Positions 1-8,568 of a stretch of 64,000 nt of DNA are shown piece after piece. How positions within the stretch are numbered: the stretch's first letter is position 1; every line of letters begins with the position of its first letter. The notes under the pieces are model-generated. The model searched no databases. It was not told where the DNA came from and worked only from the letters and a program-made list of their open reading frames with translations. The DNA is from Pararge aegeria (Eukaryota > Arthropoda > Insecta > Lepidoptera > Nymphalidae): NCBI RefSeq assembly GCF_905163445.1, contig NC_053186.1, positions 1,120,599-1,184,598 of the forward strand. The letters are read 5' to 3'. The position numbers and the translations under genes were made by a program.

Positions 1-197
1 GTACTTTGTACTATTAACAATACACGAAGGGAATCGATCAAGTCAAAGAATCCCGGCGGATTATTGTCCAATGAAAAATCGGGAAAATACATTTTCTCCC
101 AATATGTTATTGTTGTAATACAATCTATTTTTCATTCGACGTCGAGCATAATCATTTCTAAACGGATTTTCGGATGAATAATATTATTTATCGTTTA

Positions 198-226
198 CCA
201 ACTGTTGCTCGTGACTACGTCCGCTT
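198..226 (-). mobile_element. Helitron 3'-terminus fragment
   Basis: Read on the minus strand, this stretch resembles the last ~25 bases of the Helitron that starts four bases further on (GC-rich hairpin then CAACAGT). It lacks the final CTAG. It is therefore a decayed second Helitron end, placed head-to-head with the intact copy. The match is imperfect, so confidence is moderate. Confidence 0.45.
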
Positions 227-229
227 TTA

Positions 230-529
230 TCTTAATATATATAAATCTCCTGTCACGATGTTTCCATCGCGGGATGGACTCTTAAACTACTTAACCGATT
301 TTAAATTAAATTGGCACTCCGTGAGCAGTCTGGTCCGACTTAAGAGATAGGGTAGCTTAGATCTTTAATTAAAGTCGCAATTTTATTTTATTGCAATTTT
401 TTTGTCTATAATTAATTGACAGTCACATGTTATATATATATATGTACTACTATACTCATTTAAGGCTTAGCGATACTGAATAATTTAAAAACAAAATCAA
501 ACGCAGACGAAGTCGCGGGCAACAGCTAG
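230..529 (+). mobile_element. Complete non-autonomous Helitron, 300 bp
   Basis: The element starts with TC (TCTTAATATATATAAATC) and ends with a GC-rich short hairpin followed by CAGCTAG. The flanking bases are A on the left and T on the right, the standard A^T Helitron insertion site with no target duplication. It contains no ORF, so it would need a Rep/helicase in trans. A near-identical copy lies in the opposite orientation at 61262-61554, which independently confirms both boundaries. Confidence 0.85.
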
Positions 530-534
530 TATAT

Positions 535-690
535 CTATATAATACCTTTAAACTGCTCTAACAAATACCATGAAATTTAGTACGCCAAAGGTTTCGGGGG
601 CTTTCTCGTTCAGTTTCAGATTTATAAAACGTCGTTTTCAGGCAATGAAAACACGAAGGTAAATTTCGCCACCATAGACAAGTTCAGGTG
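535..690 (+). mobile_element. Helitron-like internal fragment
   Basis: The segment around ATGAAATTTAGTACG and the following GGTTTCGGGGGC resembles the internal text at 48205-48260 (ATGAAATTTAATATACAGGG, then GGTTTCGGAGGCG). Both lie beside Helitron ends. No terminus is visible here, so this is a fragment. Confidence 0.4.
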
Positions 691-769
691 GGAAAACGTT
701 CCCAAAACGACATCAATTCGAGTTTAGATGATTATTTTTGTCCCGTTTGACTCTAGTTTCGTTAGTCTA

Positions 770-812
770 TCCTGGATTCGATACCCGGGTCGGGCAAAGA
801 ATTAAACAAGTT
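770..812 (+). repeat. SINE-J tail fragment (B box)
   Basis: GATTCGATACCCGGGTCGGGCAAAG matches the B-box side of a tRNA-derived repeat seen again at 17545-17640, 22245-22310 and 37258-37345. The shared core is CCCGGGTCGGGCAA. No A box is present, so it is a truncated copy. Confidence 0.45.
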
Positions 813-907
813 ATATTAAAATCAATCATCATAAACAATTCAACCGAATGATACTGACCTATGTCCAGATCTTTTATACGCAGTTCCAAAATTCACGATT
901 GTTTCGA

Positions 908-984
908 GCGACTCGCTGTCCACTCTGTCCACCTCGTTGGGGGCCCGACCCCCAACGAGGTGGACAGAGTGGACAGCGAGTCGC
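908..984. repeat. Perfect inverted repeat, 36-bp arms, 5-nt loop
   Basis: Bases 908-943 are the exact reverse complement of 949-984, with a CCCGA loop between. The arm sequence corresponds to the GRPPTRW region of the RTE LINE remnant immediately to the right, so the hairpin is an inverted duplication of RTE sequence. A perfect 36-bp arm suggests a recent event. Confidence 0.95.
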
Positions 985-1222
985 GAGCCCGACCCCCGCT
1001 GGGAGACCCCAGTGAGTTATGTGCCCCTTTGCCACTTCAGCTTCGTGACTTGCTGAGCTATATTGGTAACTCTAGTTCTTCTACGGATCTTCTCATTTCC
1101 GAGTTGATCACGTAGAGATACACAGCTCTCTCCATCACCCTCTGAGTGACTCTGAGCGTTTTTATGAGTCACATAGTAAGGCGACAACGTTTTAGATCCG
1201 TCAGTCATTACTGGCAACACGT
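985..1222 (-). pseudogene. RTE-like LINE, C-terminal fragment
   Basis: The minus-strand frame reads LPVMTDGSKTLSPY, then SLRDQLGNEKIRRRTRVTNI and KLKWQ. These align with VLPVMTYGAETW, SLRDKIRNEVIRQRTKVTDI and VLKWQWAGH in the better copy near 6.2-6.6 kb. This is the C-terminal part of an endonuclease/reverse-transcriptase ORF of RTE-type LINEs. The 5' end is missing, and the frame ends at the inverted duplication at 908-984. It cannot encode a working enzyme. Confidence 0.75.
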
Positions 1223-1275
1223 CTTAAACCTATGTAACCCTAATACCTAGGGAAGACAGAGTTCGTGTATTATCG

Positions 1276-1345
1276 GAGCTATGTGCGTTTTAATTTAAGC
1301 AATTGAACATCACTTGCTTTAACGGTGAAGTGAAAAACATTGTAA
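1276..1345 (+). repeat. SINE-A internal fragment
   Basis: TGTGCGTTTTAATTTAAGCA and the following ATCACTTGCTTTAACGGTGA match the body of SINE-A, the family with complete copies at 51316-51626 and 54847-55164. Neither the tRNA head nor the tail is present. Confidence 0.7.
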
Positions 1346-1652
1346 ATTTTTGAAATTCAAGTTGATAAATGCTATTACTCGGTAAAGGAGTTCTTGGATG
1401 ATAAAATATAATTATTAGTTTAGCTATTTTTTACTTGACATTCCATGTTTATTGTTCCATACAGTAAAATTAATGAAATTTTATTATATTCAGCCGATTA
1501 TTTTGATTTTATTTATTTTGATGTTTTATTAATTATTACATAAATGAATTTGTTTAAATTAAGATTTGCATGTCATATATTATGACTAAACATGTATACC
1601 TACAATGTTTTATGCAAATAAAAGAATTTGATTGATTTGATTGATTTGATTG
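1346..1652. other. AT-rich spacer ending in a LINE-like 3' tail
   Basis: No gene is visible. The right edge (about 1610-1652) has GCAAATAAAAGAATTTG followed by repeats of ATTGATTTG. This resembles the AATAAA signal plus short-repeat tail at the 3' end of a non-LTR element, but no coding remnant precedes it. Confidence 0.4.
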
Positions 1653-1808
1653 TAAGAAACCTGCATACCTGAGAGTTCCCCATAATGTTGTCAAATGCTT
1701 GTGGAGTCCACCAACCCGCTCTTGGCCAGCGTGGTGGACTACGGCCTAAACTCTTCTCGTTTTGAGAAAAGACACTATAGTGAGTGGTAATGGGTTGATG
1801 ACGAGTAC
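1653..1808 (+). repeat. SINE-A, 3' half
   Basis: The order is AAACCTGCATACCTGAGAGT, GGAGTCCACCAACCCGC, GGCCAGCGTGGTGGACTACG, then TAATGGGTTGATGACGA. That is the plus-strand 3' half of SINE-A and its (TGA) tail. It is truncated at the 5' end and abuts the minus-oriented SINE-C copy to the right. Confidence 0.85.
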
Positions 1809-1829
1809 GGTACTGATGATAGGCAATCT

Positions 1830-2006
1830 TGATCTTATACGGTACATCTTTGTTACGGTAGTTACTATTGACAAGCTACGAGTGGTGCCTGCCACAAGAC
1901 CCGACCAGAGAAAAGCAAAGAAATAAGAAAATCCAGTGCACCTGCCGGAATCGAACCCAGTGTATAAGAACACAATCCACACTCCGCCGCGCCTGGAAGG
2001 TCGTCT
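1830..2006 (-). repeat. SINE-C, tRNA-derived, near-complete head
   Basis: On the minus strand it begins GACGACCTTCCAGGCGCGGC and carries a B box (GGGTTCGATTCC, complement at 1947-1958), followed by the family signature (TTTTCTCTGGTCGGGTC) and CAGGCACCAC. SINE-C heads recur at 18593-18875, 59302-59525 and 63050-63262. Confidence 0.75.
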
Positions 2007-2277
2007 AATTTACGGAGAATACAGAGATTTAGATTAAAGGAGGTTTCTGCTATTCCCCTTTAAAGACAATTCAAAAGCTGTTTGTTTGTGTTTAAACAAA
2101 AAGAAATACTCAGTGGAGATATCATAAATAATTGGACCTCTTAAAATTTCATTACCCACAAAGCAAATAATGCTCGGCAAGAATTAAAAAGGTAATTAAT
2201 ATTTGGCCCAGTTCCCTTGCCTGCAAATGGGGTCCGCTCTTTGGTTGTGACGCCTTTGTTTTTCTTATGTAATTAAA

Positions 2278-2345
2278 AAAAAAAACCGGCCAAGTGCGAG
2301 TCGTACTGACTCTGAGGGTTCCTTACAAACTTAGGTAGGTATTTT
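2278..2345 (+). repeat. Interspersed repeat F, left end
   Basis: ACCGGCCAAGTGCGAGTCGT with the following GGGTTCCTTAC is shared, with divergence, at 5993-6085 and 14922-15200. The family is common in lepidopteran DNA as far as I recall, but I cannot assign its class from sequence. Confidence 0.6.
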
Positions 2346-2369
2346 AATAGTTTCTCCTTAACATCATCA

Positions 2370-2520
2370 AATATGAATAGCTATTGCCTAAAGAAGCCTA
2401 TGTTCCTCACCGTCCTTTCAATTAACTCTATGCCAAAAATAAAGTTATTGGTTACTGAAGGCGTGCAGAAATGACAAACAAGCAAACAACTTTCGAATTT
2501 ACAATATTGGCAAGGTTAAT
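2370..2520 (+). repeat. Interspersed repeat K
   Basis: CCGTCCTTTCAATTAACTC with TATGCCAAAAAT and the later CAACTTTCGAATTTACAA match 16105-16250 (CCGTCCTTTTAACTATCTC, TATGCCAAATAT, CACTTTCGAATTCCC). It may be interior Helitron sequence. No termini are visible. Confidence 0.5.
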
Positions 2521-2559
2521 CTTTAGTAATCATCATCTGTATGCGCCAAAATTATAAAA

Positions 2560-3035
2560 ATTTAAAAGCCCCGACCCTTTCATTTGACACCCATATTAAA
2601 AGATTGGTGAAATAAAATGTATATCGCCATTTTTTATTGGCGGCCATCTTGGATTTGAAATATGTTAGTGTATAGTATATAGAATTGGTGGACTAGTTAG
2701 AGAACTAGTCCACCAATTCGTACCAGTCCGCACTGGGCCAGCGTGGTGGACAACAGCTTAAACTCTCTGTAGTAGGCCGTAATCGGTTCATATGGTAATG
2801 ATAGTATTCGAATAATCAAGCCCTTTCATCTAAGGAAGCTGTGAAAAAAATATGTAATCCGCCATTTTGTGGCAGCGGATATCTTAGACCGATTTTCATC
2901 CAACCTAGATAAGAACATTCCCGACTCATTCACCTTTCCAACACAAAAAAACAAAATCGGTTCATCAAATGGCACACACACAAACACAGACACGTTACCA
3001 TGATGGTGGGGCCCTGATGGTAGGTTGAAAACCTT
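2560..3035 (+). repeat. Interspersed repeat G, two pieces around a SINE-A fragment
   Basis: Pieces at about 2560-2660 and 2805-3035 share the family order CCCTTTCATTTGA(C/T)ACCC, then GTGAAATAAAATGT with a GCCATTTT block and GGCGGCCATCTTGG, then ATCGGTTCATCAAATGGCAC and a CA-rich stretch. Other copies are at 8258-8335, 39700-39984, 53855-54055 (minus) and 60340-60415. A SINE-A fragment at 2707-2800 lies between the two pieces. Confidence 0.6.
2707..2800 (+). repeat. SINE-A 3' fragment
   Basis: GTCCGCACTGGGCCAGCGTG and the following GTGGACAACAGCTTAAACTC match the SINE-A 3' region. It is preceded by CTAGTCCACCAATTC, repeated just upstream as TTGGTGGACTAG, which makes a small inverted repeat. 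Confidence 0.75.
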
Positions 3036-3064
3036 TGCATATAAAAAGAGCTCTTAACTCTTCA

Positions 3065-3474
3065 TAGGCATGCAAGGAACACGTCCTACAGAAATCCTTT
3101 GAAGGAATGGGTATATGCCTTAATAACATGATACCGAAGGTAATATTAGATCTACGTTTACCTAAGTTTAAGCAATATATTAAAACACATTTAACAAATC
3201 GTGGTTACTACACGATTGATGAATTCCTTAACAACAAGGCTGCTTGGAAGCAGGCCACTCCGCTCTCATATCTCACAAAACAGAAAAATTCTAAAGATTG
3301 TTAAACTTTAAAATGATGTTGGAAAAGGGCCATCTGCTGAGTTTCTTGCCGGCTCTTCTCAGTGGAATCTGCCTTCCGAACCGGTGGTAGAGTCACTACA
3401 AACAGACTGACTTGACTTTTCAAAAGTGCTTATTAATTAGGCCTACTTGAAATGAATGAATTTTGAATTTTGAA
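3065..3474 (+). pseudogene. Jockey-like LINE family A, 3' end
   Basis: This is the best family A 3' end. The ORF tail (3107-3301) reads NMIPKVILDLRLPKF, then HLTNRGYYTIDEFLNNKAAW. This is the extreme C terminus of a Jockey-clade reverse-transcriptase ORF. The 3' UTR follows, with TGCTGAGTTTCTTGCCGGC, ACCGGTGGTAGAGTCAC and TAGGCCTACTTG, and ends in repeated GAATTTTGAA. It is heavily 5' truncated, as usual for LINE insertions. Other family A tails are at 15330-15615, 16360-16735, 18085-18152, 24185-24290, 32415-32650, 44940-45115 and 45362-46200. Confidence 0.8.
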
Positions 3475-3480
3475 AGCTTT

Positions 3481-3547
3481 TTTCAAGTTTTTTCTCCTTC
3501 TCCAATATAGTTTTGTATTGTCAGTTAGAAGGAGAAACAACTTGAAA
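3481..3547. repeat. Inverted repeat, 21-bp arms, one mismatch
   Basis: Bases 3481-3501 and 3527-3547 are reverse complements except at one position, with a 25-nt spacer. It starts just after the family A LINE tail. It could be a remnant of another element or a simple hairpin. Confidence 0.8.
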
Positions 3548-3613
3548 ACAGCATGTTTTTCATTTGTTGTTTAGTTTTATAAGAGTTGTTGTTGTAACCT
3601 GTTGATTTTCCAT

Positions 3614-3640
3614 TAAATAAATAAATAAATAAAAGCTCTA
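3614..3640 (+). repeat. (AAAT)n tail
   Basis: ATTAAATAAATAAATAAATA looks like a LINE-type short-repeat 3' tail with an embedded AATAAA. No coding remnant is recognisable directly upstream. Confidence 0.5.
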
Positions 3641-3944
3641 CTACTACTGGATAGAAACAATATGAAAAGCGAACCGCAGATTCAAGTTTGTCTAATAACA
3701 ATTCCCCAAGGGGTTCGAAATTAATGATTTTCGGACTGTATTTGTTCTCGTTATTGCAAGGAAAAAGATAGACATTTTTGCAGAAAGGGGAGAAAATAGG
3801 CAGACCGAAAAAAAAATCAATGGTACATTGTACCTACGGTTTTCTTTGTTTGCCATTATAAAGACTAAGGCAGGCTATGTAGGGTTTAGGGTTACCACGT
3901 CCAAATTTGACATTTTCGGACAAATTGTTAAAAAAATTTGACAG

Positions 3945-4072
3945 TCTCAACAGATACATGTTTGAAAATTTAATGTAAGTTCATAAAAATATTTCTAAAT
4001 TTAAGAAAATGTGAGTTTTCAATAATTGGAACATTAAATGCAAAACTAAACTTGTACAGTACACTAGGCTTT
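3945..4072 (+). repeat. Jockey-like LINE family B, internal RT fragment
   Basis: TTTGAAAATTTAATGTAAGT with ATAAAAATATTTCTAAATTT and TTGTACAGTACACTAGG parallels the coding strand of the longer family B copy near 33.8-33.93 kb (QYIFENLTYVHKNISKFKKK). It has no open frame of useful length. Confidence 0.6.
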
Positions 4073-4079
4073 ATAGCAA

Positions 4080-4180
4080 TAGGGATATTCGATAGCCTAC
4101 TGGAGTTGTGGTAAGCAAAGAGGTCTTATAGGAATAAGTGGCAGGTCCTGGTGTCGATCCTCGGTGAAGAATATTCAGGA
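4080..4180 (+). repeat. tRNA-like SINE fragment (possible family J)
   Basis: GATAGCCTACTGGAGTTGTG resembles an A-box region, and TGGTGTCGATCC about 50 bases later resembles a B box. The layout fits a tRNA-derived SINE head. The remainder is not alignable by eye. Confidence 0.4.
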
Positions 4181-4569
4181 TTTATTATTTTTTAATTACT
4201 CAGTTCTATAGTAATAATGACCAGCAATAACAGGTTAGCGAGGCACGTGCTTTTCGAGTCACAGAGGTTTGGTTAAAAGCAAATTAAAACCTTGCAGGTG
4301 CATGAATGTTATTAGAAGCTTATAGATTTTTAACAAGTTGTTTAAAAATTACGTGGGAGGAAAAAGTTTTCCGGCGATATGGTAACCGTATGTAGGGATA
4401 GGGGGTAAGTAGGATGAAAAATCTGCGGTAGAGACTTAGGGTACATAATCATTCGCGCACAGATAGGTGTACTGTGCAAGAATGCTTGCAATATGAGGGG
4501 GTGGTTTAGTGCTGGGTAATAAAAGTATCTAGTTATCGATATATTTTTAATACGCAGAATATATTACTC
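4181..4569. other. Unassigned AT-rich spacer
   Basis: I see no gene or clear repeat. It contains one exact TATCGATA octamer at 4534-4541. Confidence 0.5.
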
Positions 4570-4789
4570 GTCATCATCATCCCATTAACAGCACTCTACA
4601 CAGACTTGGTCTCCTCTCTGAAGGAAAAGGGCGTAGGTCAGTGGTCCAGCACGCTGGCTCAGTGCCGATTGTTAAACTTCACACACCTTTGAGAACATTG
4701 TAAGGAAATCTCAGGCATGCAGGTTTCCTCACGAGGTTTTCCTTAATCGTTAAAGCAAGTGGTATTTAAATGTTTAATTTTAAAAAAAA
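4570..4789 (-). repeat. SINE-A, 5'-truncated copy
   Basis: It reads as the complement of SINE-A: (TCA)n tail, CAGCACGCTGGCTCAGTGC, CTTTGAGAACATTG, CTCAGGCATGCAGGTTTCCT and AAAGCAAGTGG. The tRNA head is missing, and Helitron sequence follows immediately on the right. Confidence 0.85.
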
Positions 4790-4794
4790 ACCCT

Positions 4795-5012
4795 TCTCAT
4801 ATTATAAAAATAAATGTAAGTTTGTTTGTTACGCTTTCACGCGAAAACTACTGAACCGATTTGATATGAAACTTTTTATACATATTCTTGGCGGTATTAG
4901 AAATAATATAGTATACTTTTCATAGAAAAAAAATTACGGAAGATTACTATAGACTATGTAGCAGTACGTTGCCTCCCAAAATTACGCGGGCGAAGCCGCA
5001 GGGCACATCTAG
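4795..5012 (+). mobile_element. Helitron, about 218 bp
   Basis: It begins near TCTCATATTATAAAAAT, contains TTACGCTTTCACGCGAAAAC and TACTGAACCGATTTG, and ends GGGCGAAGCCGCAGGGCA then CATCTAG followed by T. The CTAG end and GC-rich hairpin are diagnostic. The left boundary is less sure because the preceding base is T, not A. Confidence 0.75.
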
Positions 5013-5036
5013 TAATATTAAGCCTAGTATAATTAT

Positions 5037-5289
5037 AAAGCCATGTAACCGAGAAGGTAAGTTGTTTGAAGAGATATTGGTTTTCTATCGTTAATGTATC
5101 TGTAGTTGAGAATATCAATGCGTCCACAAAGTAAGCTAAAAGTTAAAGAAACTGGTATTTAATTGTTTAATAAAGAACTAAACATATAATTAGAAAGCTA
5201 TGTAACCGAGAAGGTAAGTTGTTTGAAGAGATATTGGTTTTCTATCGTTAATGTATCTGTAGTTGAGAATATAGCGTCCACGTTGTGAG
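5037..5289 (+). repeat. Direct duplication, ~88 bp, 157-bp offset
   Basis: The block starting AAGCCATGTAACCGAGAAGG at 5037 is repeated from 5194 with a C/T change near its start and a 3-base indel near the end (CAATGCGTCC versus AGCGTCC). The 70 bases between are different. This is a recent local duplication of unknown origin. Confidence 0.85.
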
Positions 5290-5597
5290 TAAAAGGTTAT
5301 TGTATAAAGTTCTCAAATTCTTTTATATTTAAACTACGTCTCTCGATTTAGCATAGAAATTTTACCTGCGACTTAAATAAGTGAGTAATTTGTGAATTTT
5401 AATATTGAAAGTATTAATTGACTCTCTAAAAAGGGTAGACGTAATGCAATTTCCCCGCCGCGTCCCTTCGCGACAGCAATTTGACTCGGCAATTGATGAC
5501 CACTTATACTTCATGCTTACCTGTCTTTTGCATTTATATTTATTAACTGATCGCGTTATATTATAATATTACGTGTTCACGATTTTGTTATTTTTTT
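5290..5597. other. Unassigned spacer
   Basis: There is no ORF of note and no recognised repeat. Base composition is AT-rich, with one short CpG patch (CCCCGCCGCGTCCC near 5454). Confidence 0.5.
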
Positions 5598-5842
5598 TGA
5601 AGTTATACTTCTTCTGGCCCGTTATGGCAAAATGGCGAGAGACAATTTTTACGATGTGCGCCGTCACAAAAAACCGACACCATGAAGTGAGCTATATATA
5701 TAGTCAACATTTTAGTTTTTCTAATAAAGGTTTGACAGTTGACATTCAATAATTCAAACAATACCTTTTTTTCTATTGTTAGTGTCGTTTTCTCTACAAA
5801 CGTAGAGTAAGGCGTAAGGTAGAATTTTAATCTTGTTACACA
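5598..5842 (-). mobile_element. TIR element family D, right TIR lost
   Basis: It reads as the reverse complement of the complete copy at 36532-36901: GAAGTTATACTTCTT at its left edge, then GTGCGCCGTCAC, CCGACACCATGAAG, AATACCTTTTTTC, TAGTGTCGTTTTCTCTAC and AAGGCGTAAGGTAG. The outer TIR on the right is missing. The family carries no ORF and behaves like a MITE. Confidence 0.7.
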
Positions 5843-5992
5843 CACGTTTTTTTTATTTTAAGTTAAGTTTTAAGCAATGGTGTATTTTTGCGTTGGATGG
5901 TTACCTACATCCATATATACAGTAAGGAAGCTAAAATTACACATTAAGCTAATAAGTTTTCATCTGATCGCAATTTCTTCAAGTTTATAGAA

Positions 5993-6085
5993 AAATACCG
6001 GCTAAGTGCGAGTTGAACTTGCAGACGGTGGGTTCCGTACCAAGGTGAAATATGAAAAGCTATCCATATTATAAAGATCAAGCAT
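5993..6085 (+). repeat. Interspersed repeat F fragment
   Basis: ATACCGGCTAAGTGCGAGTT, then GGGTTCCGTACCAAGG, matches family F (see 2278-2345 and 14922-15200). It directly precedes the RTE remnant. Confidence 0.6.
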
Positions 6086-6089
6086 AAAG

Positions 6090-6618
6090 CTGGGATGGGG
6101 AGCGTTCGGCAAACTCCGCCGAGTCTTCTCGTCACCCATACCGCAATGCCTGAAGACAAAAGTTTTCGATCAGTGGGTCCTGCCGGTCATGACTTACGGT
6201 GCCGAAACGTGGACACTGACAGTGAGGCTAATTCACAAACTTCAAGTCGCTCAGCGTGCTATGGAAAGAGCTATGCTTGGTATTTCTTTGAGGGATAAGA
6301 TCCGTAACGAAGTGATTCGCCAAAGAACTAAAGTAACTGACATAGCCTTTCGTGTTAGCGTACTAAAGTGGCAGTGGGCTGGTCACGTTTGTCGGAGGAC
6401 CGATGGACGTTGGAGTCGAAAGGTTCTCGAGTGGAGACCGCGTGTCGGTAAACGGAGTGTCGGACGCCCCCCTACTAGATGGAGCGACGACCTCCGAAAA
6501 GTGGCAGGCATCGACTGGATGAGGAAAGCCGAAAATAGGAAAAGTTGGCGCTGCTTGAAAAGAGGCCTATGTCCAGCAGTGGACGCACAATGGCTGATGA
6601 TGATGATGATGATGATAA
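6090..6618 (+). pseudogene. RTE-like LINE, C-terminal ORF and 3' tail
   Basis: The frame gives VLPVMTYGAETWTLT, QVAQRAMERAMLGISLRD, RQRTKVTDIAF, LKWQWAGHVCRR, VGRPPTRWSDDLRKVAG and CLKRGLCPAVDAQW. This is the conserved C-terminal region of RTE-clade endonuclease/reverse transcriptases. The 3' end is a TGATGATGATG microsatellite immediately after the ORF, which is typical for RTE. The longest open run is 6189-6707, but its last ~40 residues are read-through past the tail. The apurinic endonuclease and RT catalytic domains (YxDD box) are absent, so it is a 5'-truncated dead copy. A short upstream frame (GAFGKLRRVFSS) continues the homology and is frameshifted relative to the main run. Confidence 0.85.
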
Positions 6619-6766
6619 AGCACCTAAAAACGGGTTTCTTCCATACCCCCCTGGAATTTTTAACTCTCTCTCTCCCTCTTTCTCTCTCTTTATTTTTTTG
6701 TTCATGAGATACAACTTGCTGGCGAGGGTTTAGCAATAGTGGCTTCGTCACACTTTGGGTAGGGAA

Positions 6767-6870
6767 CAGTGGCGTGTACAGGGTTTTTGACCTAGGAAAT
6801 AAAGAAGGAAGATGGCATAAAGTTTTAAGGTAGGCAGAGCTATTGCGCTTTTATGAAGTGCACGCCACTG
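6767..6870. mobile_element. hAT-type MITE (family T), 104 bp
   Basis: The termini are CAGTGGCGTGTAC on the left and GTGCACGCCACTG on the right. The flanks are an exact 8-bp direct repeat, GTAGGGAA, at 6759-6766 and 6871-6878. An 8-bp target duplication and CAGTG-type ends are hallmarks of hAT elements. It has no coding capacity. Confidence 0.9.
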
Positions 6871-6879
6871 GTAGGGAAT

Positions 6880-7342
6880 AGCATAAAACTCGAAATTCAA
6901 GATCTCCGAAGGGTCCAAAAGTAAATACAAGTTAGATATAACCCGGAAGAGTTCCCTGCAACGTGATATTCCGAGAACATAGTTTGTTTAATTCGATCCT
7001 ATAACAACATTAAAGTAATTACAGACCCTTTATCAGCAAGCACAATTTTCAAGCAGGGCCTACCTTTGAAATTGTATATGAAAAGACGGGCTTTTCGTGA
7101 AACAAGAAAGAGATCGATTTTTTCACCGACTCCCTTCAAAAAAGAGGTGGTTGTCGAATCAGAAGTTGTTTATCTCCATATTTATAGACAAAATTCTTTT
7201 TTTGGTTTACAAAAGTTAATTCCGAAACGGTCCCAGTTAAATTTCATATTAATGTCATGAAGTGACAACGGAAAAATTTCAGCAAATCAACTGCGATTGC
7301 TACTATCGCTCAAAAATGCATTTTTTAACCAATGTTAAGGTT
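6880..7342. other. Unassigned spacer
   Basis: I recognise no repeat end or gene. The 64-codon frame at 7066-7260 shows no motif and is likely chance. Confidence 0.45.
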
Positions 7343-7765
7343 ACGCAAATGTCAAAGTCAAAGTCAAATATTTCTTTATTCAAATAGGCACATAGATGGC
7401 ACTTTTGATGCGTTGATTAAATACAAAATGTGTACATAGCAGTGAGTAGTGATGGCGATAACTACAATCGTAAACTTAAAACTAAAGCTACGATGATTCC
7501 AAATGCGCCCTGGTCTAAGAAGAAGCCCACAACAAACTTAGCCGGGTGTTCTTTTTGTTATCACCATCTCACATTGTCATTAGAAAATATTTAAGAAGAA
7601 ACCTGGATAGAGCAATTGTTCACACCCAAGCTTTTTTATCGTTTACGTAATCCTTTATAATAGGACTTTTCTATAAGCTTTCGCTTAATACAAACTTTGA
7701 ACTTTATTGTAAAATTTTATACAAGTTCCTTTAAATGAATTGCTTATTTCGTGTAGTCTAGTGTA
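7343..7765 (-). pseudogene. Jockey-like LINE family B, 3' end
   Basis: The minus strand carries a decayed ORF tail (about 7625-7760) followed by the family B 3' UTR: GGTGATAACAAAAAGAACAC, GGCTAAGTTTGTTGTGGGCT, CTTCTTAGACCAGGGCGCAT, and a GACTTTGACTTTGACAT tail. Other family B copies are at 13430-13590, 23350-23622, 33354-34052, 34337-34763, 43657-43986, 44008-44205, 49096-49510, 50590-51228 and 63907-64000. Confidence 0.8.
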
Positions 7766-7799
7766 AGACTCAGACAGAAAAACAGCAATTCTTTAGACC

Positions 7800-7835
7800 G
7801 GAAAAAAGCAATGCTGCTTCCCCGGACGTACAAAG
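7800..7835 (+). repeat. Repeat H right-end fragment
   Basis: ATGCTGCTTCCCCGGACGTA resembles the right end of family H (TACTTCCCCGGACGAGCTC at 17063). It is very short. Confidence 0.35.
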
Positions 7836-8257
7836 TACTAGCAAAATTGTTATTTATTTGTATAGACAAATGTATCGATAGAGTAAAGAAGGGAGTTAGT
7901 TACCCTGTTACCGACGCGCCCACCTTCCCCCCTCCCTCCCAATTTTCAACCTGTTAACTAAGATGATGAGATCTCACTTCGGTTAGTAATTTAATCTCCG
8001 CGAGGTTTTCCGTCGAGTTTTCCTACAGTAAATTAACGGGGCAATCTTACCGGACATCGTTTAGGCAACTTATCAAGGTGTGACGTTAAATTGTTTATTA
8101 GCAATTTACTTGAGGGCTCGGCGGACCCTGATAATAAACAAAATCCTGGAAGCTAATCGCAGCGCCACCTATCGGGGACAATTGTGAAATTAAACCATCC
8201 ATGGACACACTAAAGCACTTATGAAAAAATATATAATATTTTTTTTTTTAAAAGACC
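7836..8257. other. Unassigned spacer
   Basis: There is no gene signature. A C-rich patch occurs near 7920-7940 (CACCTTCCCCCCTCCCTCCC), and TATCGATA occurs at 7873-7880. Confidence 0.45.
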
Positions 8258-8335
8258 CTGACTTTCAACATCGTGCACATTATTCTAGTAGTCAAGCCCT
8301 TTCATTTGATACTCAATTTTTTTAATATTCCACTA
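8258..8335 (+). repeat. Repeat G fragment
   Basis: CTAGTAGTCAAGCCCTTTCA with TTTGATACTCAA matches the left part of family G. Confidence 0.55.
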
Positions 8336-8360
8336 CGAGTTAGCACTGCATTCTCACTAA

Positions 8361-8440
8361 ATCGCTAAGCGGCACGTCTTTTCTGTAGAGTGGTAACTAG
8401 CCATGGCCAAAGCCTCCCACTGAAATAGACCAGAGAAGAT
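8361..8440 (-). repeat. SINE-C body fragment
   Basis: AATCGCTAAGCGGCACGTC, GTGGTAACTAGCCATGGCC and AAAGCCTCCCACTG are the complement of the SINE-C body (compare 57490-57560). It is followed by a SINE-A fragment in the opposite orientation. Confidence 0.7.
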
Positions 8441-8470
8441 TGAGCTGAAAGGAGACTTTTTCAATGAGGT

Positions 8471-8568
8471 CTTATCACTTGCCTTGACGGTAAAGGAAAC
8501 ATCGTGAGTACACCCGCATACCTCAGAGTTCTCCATCAGGTCCTCAAAAGGCGTGTGAAGTCCACAGA
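8471..8568 (+). repeat. SINE-A body fragment
   Basis: TTATCACTTGCCTTGACGGT, AAACATCGTGAG, ATACCTCAGAGTTCTCCATC and GTGTGAAGTCCAC follow the SINE-A order. Head and tail are missing. Confidence 0.7.

Noticed and set aside
6475..6751. Several overlapping open frames on both strands around 6.4-6.75 kb
   Set aside because: They are shadows of the RTE ORF and of its TGATGA tail plus a TCTC-rich tract (poly-Ser, poly-Ile and Arg/Glu-rich low-complexity translations).
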